7,701 nucleotides of DNA, taken from NCBI GenBank assembly GCA_025449435.1, contig JANWJO010000040.1:1-7701 (forward strand), given 5' to 3'. Below the pieces are notes generated by a model. The model was given only the letters and a program-made list of their open reading frames with translations. It ran no database searches and was not told where the DNA came from. This document shows, in pieces, positions 5,218 through 7,701 of this stretch. A program made the translations under genes and the position numbers. How positions within the stretch are numbered: the first letter of the stretch is position 1; each line of letters begins with the position of its first letter. The DNA comes from Chloroflexota bacterium (GTDB taxonomy: Bacteria; Chloroflexota; UBA4733).

Positions 5218-5399
5218 CAGTGCAGCACCAAGGGGATGAACTCCCACTCCAACGCGGTTTCAGTGGCCACGTCGGGTTCCTGCAGCACCACCACGCGGCC
5301 GACCCGCCCGTCGGGAGCGATCCAAACGTCGGGGTCGGTGTCAGGGAATGGACACCGACCTCCGGTCTGCTCCAGGTAGTGGCGAATCAGCTCGTGCAA
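5217..5399 (-). CDS. Hypothetical protein, 60 aa, start uncertain
   Basis: With TTG 5399 as start the product opens MHELIRHYLEQTGGRCPFPD and continues with strand-like segments (DVWIAPDGRVGRVVVLQEPD and ALEWEFIPLVL). The alternating pattern suggests a small beta-rich fold. No purine-rich ribosome binding site precedes the TTG. The same frame stays open back to the TAA of the coiled-coil gene at 5438-5436, and the extra codons read like protein (QGKPLAFAVK), so the true start could be the CTG at 5432. No family is recognised. The stop overlaps the next start by one base. Confidence 0.7.
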   Translation of the reverse strand: MHELIRHYLEQTGGRCPFPDTDPDVWIAPDGRVGRVVVLQEPDVATETALEWEFIPLVLH

Positions 5400-5435
5400 T
5401 TTAACAGCAAAGGCTAGAGGTTTGCCCTGCAGCCC

Positions 5436-6029
5436 TTAGAGCGGATTGACCTGCGGCGCGTTCGGGTCGGGTGTCGGAGGCGTCTGCGTGGTGTTGGCGG
5501 TGACGGCAGCGGCAAGCTCGGCGGCCGACGTATTGAGCTTGGAGGCGAGGTCGGTGAGCGCCGCCGTGTCGTTGCTGGCGACCGCGTCGGTGATCTGCTT
5601 GGCCAGCCCCTGAATCAGGGTGACGGCCGACTGTTCAAGGTTCTGGGTCTGCTGTACGGCGGCAGTAAGGTCGTCAAGGGCGGACATCTGCATAGCCTCC
5701 TGGGCTGAAAGTTTGGTGAGACTTGCTTGGGTGGTCGCTTGCCCGCTCTGCATCGACGTTTGTAGAGCGGTTTGCAATGCTACCATACTCGCCGTACGAT
5801 TTGATAGCGCGTTGACGCCCGCCATCAGCGCGTTGACGTTCATCTGCATAGAGGCAAGTTGATTCATCAGGCTGTTGTAGTCGCGTTGCGTCCAGATGTA
5901 GACGCCGCCGATATTGGCGCCGACCTTGGCGCCAACCTTCTTTTCCTCCACGGCGCCGACCTTGGCGCCGACTTTCTCCACAACTTTCTTTTTCGTGGCC
6001 ACCTCAGGCGGCCGCCTTCTTTTGGGCAT
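5436..6029 (-). CDS. Ala/Gln-rich coiled-coil protein, possibly virion-associated
   Basis: A 197-aa protein in the ATG 6029 version. Residues 1-40 are basic with a 12-residue internal repeat (KVGAKVGA twice, separated by VEEK). GGVYIWTQRDYNSLMN at 41-56 is followed by a long Ala/Gln/Met/Ser-rich helical region up to about residue 178 (LQTALQTSMQSG, LEQSAVTLIQGLAKQITDAV), then a Pro/Thr-rich tail. The 'QSAVTLIQGLAKQI...LASKLNTSAAELAAAVTANT' part closely resembles coiled-coil proteins I recall from many tailed phages, often encoded near structural genes. Start choice is open: ATG 6041, ATG 6029, or GTG 6002, which lies just after the upstream TGA with AAGGCGG about 9-12 bases before it. Function is inferred only from family resemblance. 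Confidence 0.82.
   Translation of the reverse strand: MPKRRRPPEVATKKKVVEKVGAKVGAVEEKKVGAKVGANIGGVYIWTQRDYNSLMNQLASMQMNVNALMAGVNALSNRTASMVALQTALQTSMQSGQATTQASLTKLSAQEAMQMSALDDLTAAVQQTQNLEQSAVTLIQGLAKQITDAVASNDTAALTDLASKLNTSAAELAAAVTANTTQTPPTPDPNAPQVNPL
5916..5969 (-). repeat. In-frame 18-bp direct repeat, 36-bp period
   Basis: GGCGCCGACCTTGGCGCC occurs at 5916-5933 and identically at 5952-5969. Each copy begins and ends with the palindrome GGCGCC. The 36-base period equals 12 codons and produces the duplicated KVGAKVGA unit in the coiled-coil protein, so it looks like an internal coding duplication. Confidence 0.75.
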
Positions 6030-6192
6030 AGACAAACACATGGTTGCCGCAGGCCATACACCGCCAGGTGGTTTTGGTGACCTGCGCGGCCCAATCCACC
6101 TCCATGCGCATGCGACGGGTCTCGGTGTCGCCGCACTGATCGCAGCGCGGCGGCCGGTTACGCCATTTCCAACTCTGCTGCTTGACGCTCAT
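6004..6192 (-). CDS. Zinc-ribbon-like protein, 62 aa
   Basis: ATG at 6192 overlaps the stop of the upstream gene as ATGA. The product, beginning MSVKQQSWKWRNRPPRCDQC, has two CxxC knuckles, Cys17/Cys20 and Cys45/Cys48, separated by 24 residues and followed by GNHVFVYAQKK. This is the classic layout of a small zinc ribbon: knuckle, beta hairpin, knuckle. The basic N-terminus (KQQSWKWRNRPPR) would allow nucleic-acid binding, but such ribbons also act as protein adaptors. Upstream in-frame codons could extend the frame to 6249, but the ATGA junction argues for 6192. Confidence 0.82.
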   Translation of the reverse strand: MSVKQQSWKWRNRPPRCDQCGDTETRRMRMEVDWAAQVTKTTWRCMACGNHVFVYAQKKAAA

Positions 6193-6431
6193 GGCCGCAA
6201 GCCTTTTTTGGTCTGCTCGGCCCAGTGGTAGCTTGGATCGTCGCGCCAATCCGGCAGATCTAGCGTCTGCAAACGCAGGGCATGGAACCGACGAATGGCC
6301 TCGGGCGTCGTGCGCGTGCGAAGCTGCTCCGCCAACGTCGCAAGCTGCGCCTCGATGGCGGCCTGCTTAGCGGAAGCAGTGGGCAAATCGGGGGTGGGTG
6401 CTGGCCCAATGCCGCGAAACGTAGTGACCAT
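6189..6431 (-). CDS. Helical hypothetical protein, 80 aa
   Basis: ATG at 6431 is preceded by GAGG 7 bases upstream. Residues 1-20 (MVTTFRGIGPAPTPDLPTAS) are Pro/Thr-rich and are encoded by bases that also encode the end of the putative lipoprotein. Residues 21-60 form a probable amphipathic helix (KQAAIEAQLATLAEQLRTRT, then EAIRRFHALRLQTL), and the C-terminus is aromatic and charged (DWRDDPSYHWAEQTKKG). No export signal or known domain is visible. The overlap with the upstream gene is 65 bases, much longer than other junctions in this window, and there is no later ATG or GTG that would remove it. Confidence 0.75.
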   Translation of the reverse strand: MVTTFRGIGPAPTPDLPTASAKQAAIEAQLATLAEQLRTRTTPEAIRRFHALRLQTLDLPDWRDDPSYHWAEQTKKGLRP

Positions 6432-6567
6432 CGCTCGCCCTCACACAGCCGCGGTACTCGTATTCCCAAGCGGCGTAGCCCGCGGCGCCCGCCCCTGCCA
6501 CCACCAGGGGGGCGCAGCCGCCGCTAGTCAGCAGCAACAACGCCATCAACGTCCCGATGCGCAGCAT
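6367..6567 (-). CDS. Putative lipoprotein with two-cysteine motif, 66 aa
   Basis: Starts MLRIGTLMALLLLTSGGCAP with GGAGG 4 bases before the ATG at 6567. A hydrophobic stretch followed by SGGC at residues 15-18 resembles a lipoprotein signal, although the lipobox lacks the usual Leu at -3, so plain secretion or a membrane anchor is also possible. Residues 19-40 are Ala/Gly-rich. Residues 41-64 carry a motif bounded by Cys41 and Cys64 with GHYVS inside, matching in spacing the 53-aa secreted protein at 1973-2134. That agreement is good evidence that the gene is real despite overlapping genes on both sides (44 bases upstream, 65 downstream). The function is unknown; an Rz1-type spanin is unlikely because it is not proline-rich. 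Confidence 0.8.
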   Translation of the reverse strand: MLRIGTLMALLLLTSGGCAPLVVAGAGAAGYAAWEYEYRGCVRASDGHYVSRHWASTHPRFAHCFR

Positions 6568-6742
6568 GCGGCCTCCAGATGTCGCAGTAGCGACACAGCA
6601 CGTAGATGATGAACGGCTTCAAGTCGCAGTCACGCCGCTTCGGATTGGTATAGAGCCGCGCCCGCTTCACCGGCATGAATCCGGTATCGGCGCACATGCC
6701 GCAACGCACCAGCGCCCCAGCCTGGCTGACCAGCAGCCGCAT
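6524..6742 (-). CDS. Zinc-ribbon-like protein, 72 aa
   Basis: ATG at 6742 gives MRLLVSQAGALVRCGMCADT. Two CxxC pairs, Cys14/Cys17 and Cys50/Cys53, are spaced like a zinc ribbon, with a basic hairpin between them (KRARLYTNPKRRD) and an additional Cys39. The start lies a few bases after the upstream TGA (TGACGATTGATG), indicating coupled translation; the immediately preceding TTG at 6745 is an alternative start. It is a second, separate zinc-ribbon-like gene in the block and shows no clear sequence identity to the one at 6004-6192 beyond the knuckles. A regulatory or adaptor role is possible, but no family is recognised. Confidence 0.78.
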   Translation of the reverse strand: MRLLVSQAGALVRCGMCADTGFMPVKRARLYTNPKRRDCDLKPFIIYVLCRYCDIWRPHAAHRDVDGVVAAD

Positions 6743-6748
6743 CAATCG

Positions 6749-6991
6749 TCATCCGGTCGGTCGAAAGGACGTCACGTTGCTCGCGGAACCCCCGTCGCGG
6801 CGACCGCCTTCGAGCAGGTCGTGCAGCATGCGCTCCAGGCACAAGGCCATCTGCTCATACTCCTCGACCACCCGCAGCATGCGCTCTTTGCACTCGGGAA
6901 CGGAGCCCATGCTATCGGCCAGCGCCTGCATCTCTTCGGCCCGCAAGCGCCAGTAAACGGGCTTAAATCTGAAGTCCATCGTCCGCGGCAT
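6749..6991 (-). CDS. Small helical 'WRLRAEE' protein, 80 aa
   Basis: The ATG at 6991 was chosen because GGAG lies 8 bases upstream; the frame stays open much further back, but the upstream residues look like noise and overlap the preceding gene. Residues 14-55 (YWRLRAEEMQALADSMGSVP followed by ECKERMLRVVEEYEQMALCLERM) form two predicted helices with a short turn. They align with the adjacent upstream gene product: WRLRAEE, AD, Y-E, A and LER are shared. Proteins with this pattern, 'RAEExRxLAxxMxDPxxKxxMLxIAxxYExLA', are very common in Bradyrhizobium and remain uncharacterised. The C-terminus is Gly/Arg/Ser-rich. Confidence 0.83.
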   Translation of the reverse strand: MPRTMDFRFKPVYWRLRAEEMQALADSMGSVPECKERMLRVVEEYEQMALCLERMLHDLLEGGRRDGGSASNVTSFRPTG

Positions 6992-7038
6992 GCGAATGAC
7001 TCCGTTGCCACCCTGTCCACCAACCCTTGAGCGGCATG

Positions 7039-7245
7039 TTACTTCCAGCGCCGAGACAGGGGAAGCGCGGGCTGTGGCTCGTGATCGGCCTGGCGCTCCA
7101 GATCCTGCGCCAGGCGTTCGTAATCGTCGGCCAAGCCGTACATGATTCGTCTGGCGTCGGTGCCCCACAAACCGTCAGCGATGGTGCGGGACTCCTCCGC
7201 ACGCAAGCGCCAGAAGCGCGCTCGATGCAACAGGTCGTTAATCAT
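7039..7245 (-). CDS. Small helical 'WRLRAEE' protein, paralog of the next gene
   Basis: A 68-aa protein starting MINDLLHRARFWRLRAEESR with GAGGAG 9 bases before the ATG at 7245. Residues 11-51 contain the helix-turn-helix-like hairpin 'FWRLRAEESRTIADGL...DARRIMYGLADDYERLAQDLER', aligning with the neighbouring gene at 6749-6991 with a single one-residue gap. 'Helix-turn-helix' here describes only predicted helices, not a DNA-binding motif. The tail is basic and proline-rich (LPLSRRWK). The family is abundant in rhizobial genomes and has no assigned function that I know of. The gene is 47 bases from its paralog's start. Confidence 0.85.
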   Translation of the reverse strand: MINDLLHRARFWRLRAEESRTIADGLWGTDARRIMYGLADDYERLAQDLERQADHEPQPALPLSRRWK

Positions 7246-7246
7246 G

Positions 7247-7312
7247 TTAAAGGTCTCCTCGGTTGATCACTCTGCCCAGCAATTCGCTAGTGCTGTGGCC
7301 AGCACCCAACAC
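7247..7312 (-). CDS. Possible 21-codon ORF in the only sizeable gap
   Basis: GTG at 7312 has AAGG 5 bases upstream and reads MLGAGHSTSELLGRVINRGD-L before TAA at 7249-7247, one base from the next ATG. It may be a leader peptide coupled to the 68-aa gene. In another frame, directly after the TAA at 7350-7348, the same DNA reads ELSGETERRACWVLATALAN and more, also protein-like but without a usable start codon. I cannot decide which, if either, is translated. No promoter or terminator hairpin is apparent in this roughly 100-base gap. Confidence 0.3.
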   Translation of the reverse strand: MLGAGHSTSELLGRVINRGDL

Positions 7313-7347
7313 GCCCGCCTTTCTGTCTCCCCGCTTAGTTCGTTTAC

Positions 7348-7698
7348 TTAACTGCCCAGTACGGCTGACCAATCCGCCTTGCCGGTGGTCAGATAGTTGC
7401 TCAATGCGTGTGCCGCCTGCTCGACCGTGACGACGGACACGGACATTCTTTCTAGCGACCGGAGTGCGCTGCGTTCATTCTGCTCAACAAACAGCAGGTC
7501 AGACAGCTGCGGGTCCCAACCTTTGGGATGATTCCAGATAATGCGGCCATCGCCACGCATCCAACCGCCGTGGTACCGGCTATACTGATCGCCGAAGTCA
7601 CTGCCGTACTCCCGGTCGGCCCAACCACCGATGCAGCGGGCGCAACCATTAAAGACATTCATGTCAAACAGCTTCTGCTTTTTGCGCGACGCCTGCAT
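7348..7698 (-). CDS. Hypothetical protein, possibly cut by the right edge
   Basis: The frame is open to the right edge. ATG at 7698 gives MQASRKKQKLFDMNVFNGCA (116 aa); ATG at 7662 would give 104 aa starting MNVFNGCARC. Because the residues before the second ATG also look coding and the frame continues past the window, the gene may begin outside. The N-terminal half is Gly/Trp/Tyr-rich with a CARC cysteine pair (GGWADREYGSDFGDQYSRYH, then GGWMRGDGRIIWNHPKGWDP), and the C-terminal half is helical (EQNERSALRSLERM, VTVEQAAHALSNYL). No family is recognised. Confidence 0.75.
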   Translation of the reverse strand: MQASRKKQKLFDMNVFNGCARCIGGWADREYGSDFGDQYSRYHGGWMRGDGRIIWNHPKGWDPQLSDLLFVEQNERSALRSLERMSVSVVTVEQAAHALSNYLTTGKADWSAVLGS

Positions 7699-7701
7699 GT
7701 A

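Noticed and set aside
5867..6136. Minus-strand open frame of 89 codons containing repeated RSAP units
   Set aside because: The repeats are simply the coiled-coil gene's in-frame duplication read in another frame.
6367..6567. Rz1-type spanin lipoprotein
   Set aside because: Overlap and small size invited this, but the product is not proline-rich, no Rz-like partner with an N-terminal membrane helix and coiled coil is present, and its motif matches the secreted 53-aa protein instead.
7348..7698. Zinc finger based on the CARC pair
   Set aside because: Only one CxxC pair is present in the visible part and no second knuckle follows.

Overview
The window looks like part of a phage or prophage accessory region from a high-GC alphaproteobacterium, most likely a Bradyrhizobium/Rhodopseudomonas relative. 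Every credible gene, about 26, lies on the minus strand, so transcription runs from the right end to the left end. Genes are very short (most 20-150 aa) and packed with ATGA, GTGA, TGATG or TAGTG junctions. No rRNA, tRNA, CRISPR array, insertion sequence, clear promoter or terminator was found, and no capsid, portal, terminase, polymerase or lysis gene was recognised. The rhizobial assignment rests on memory of family distribution: an RHH_4-type ribbon-helix-helix protein, a protein beginning MCDYSLKH, two 'WRLRAEE...YE.(L/M)A..LER' proteins, and a secreted Arg/Tyr/Trp-rich protein.

In transcriptional order, positions 7698 to 6004 hold a gene possibly cut by the right edge, a weak 21-codon ORF, two adjacent paralogous helical proteins, a four-Cys zinc-ribbon-like protein, a putative lipoprotein, a helical protein whose start overlaps it, and a second zinc-ribbon-like protein. 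Positions 6029 to 4630 hold an Ala/Gln-rich coiled-coil protein resembling phage virion-associated coiled coils, three small unknowns, and a 32-aa one-helix membrane protein. Positions 4603 to 2572 hold the RHH regulator, a small unknown, a protein faintly like FlbD with no proper start codon, a dual-specificity-phosphatase-like protein that has lost its catalytic arginine, a secreted Gly/Trp/His-rich protein, and two helical unknowns. Positions 2553 to 1 hold the MCDYSLKH protein, a 53-aa secreted protein, a Pro-rich protein with a DUF642/CBM-like beta-sandwich, two small unknowns, a probable Tat substrate, and a gene running off the left edge.

No known pathway connects these genes. The notable signals are an unusual number of exported or membrane products for such a short stretch; the same 24-residue two-cysteine motif in two exported proteins about 4.4 kb apart; the degenerate phosphatase; two places where coding sense begins right after an upstream stop with no canonical start; and several genes below usual length cutoffs (57, 53 and 32 aa). 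Most products remain functionally unknown.
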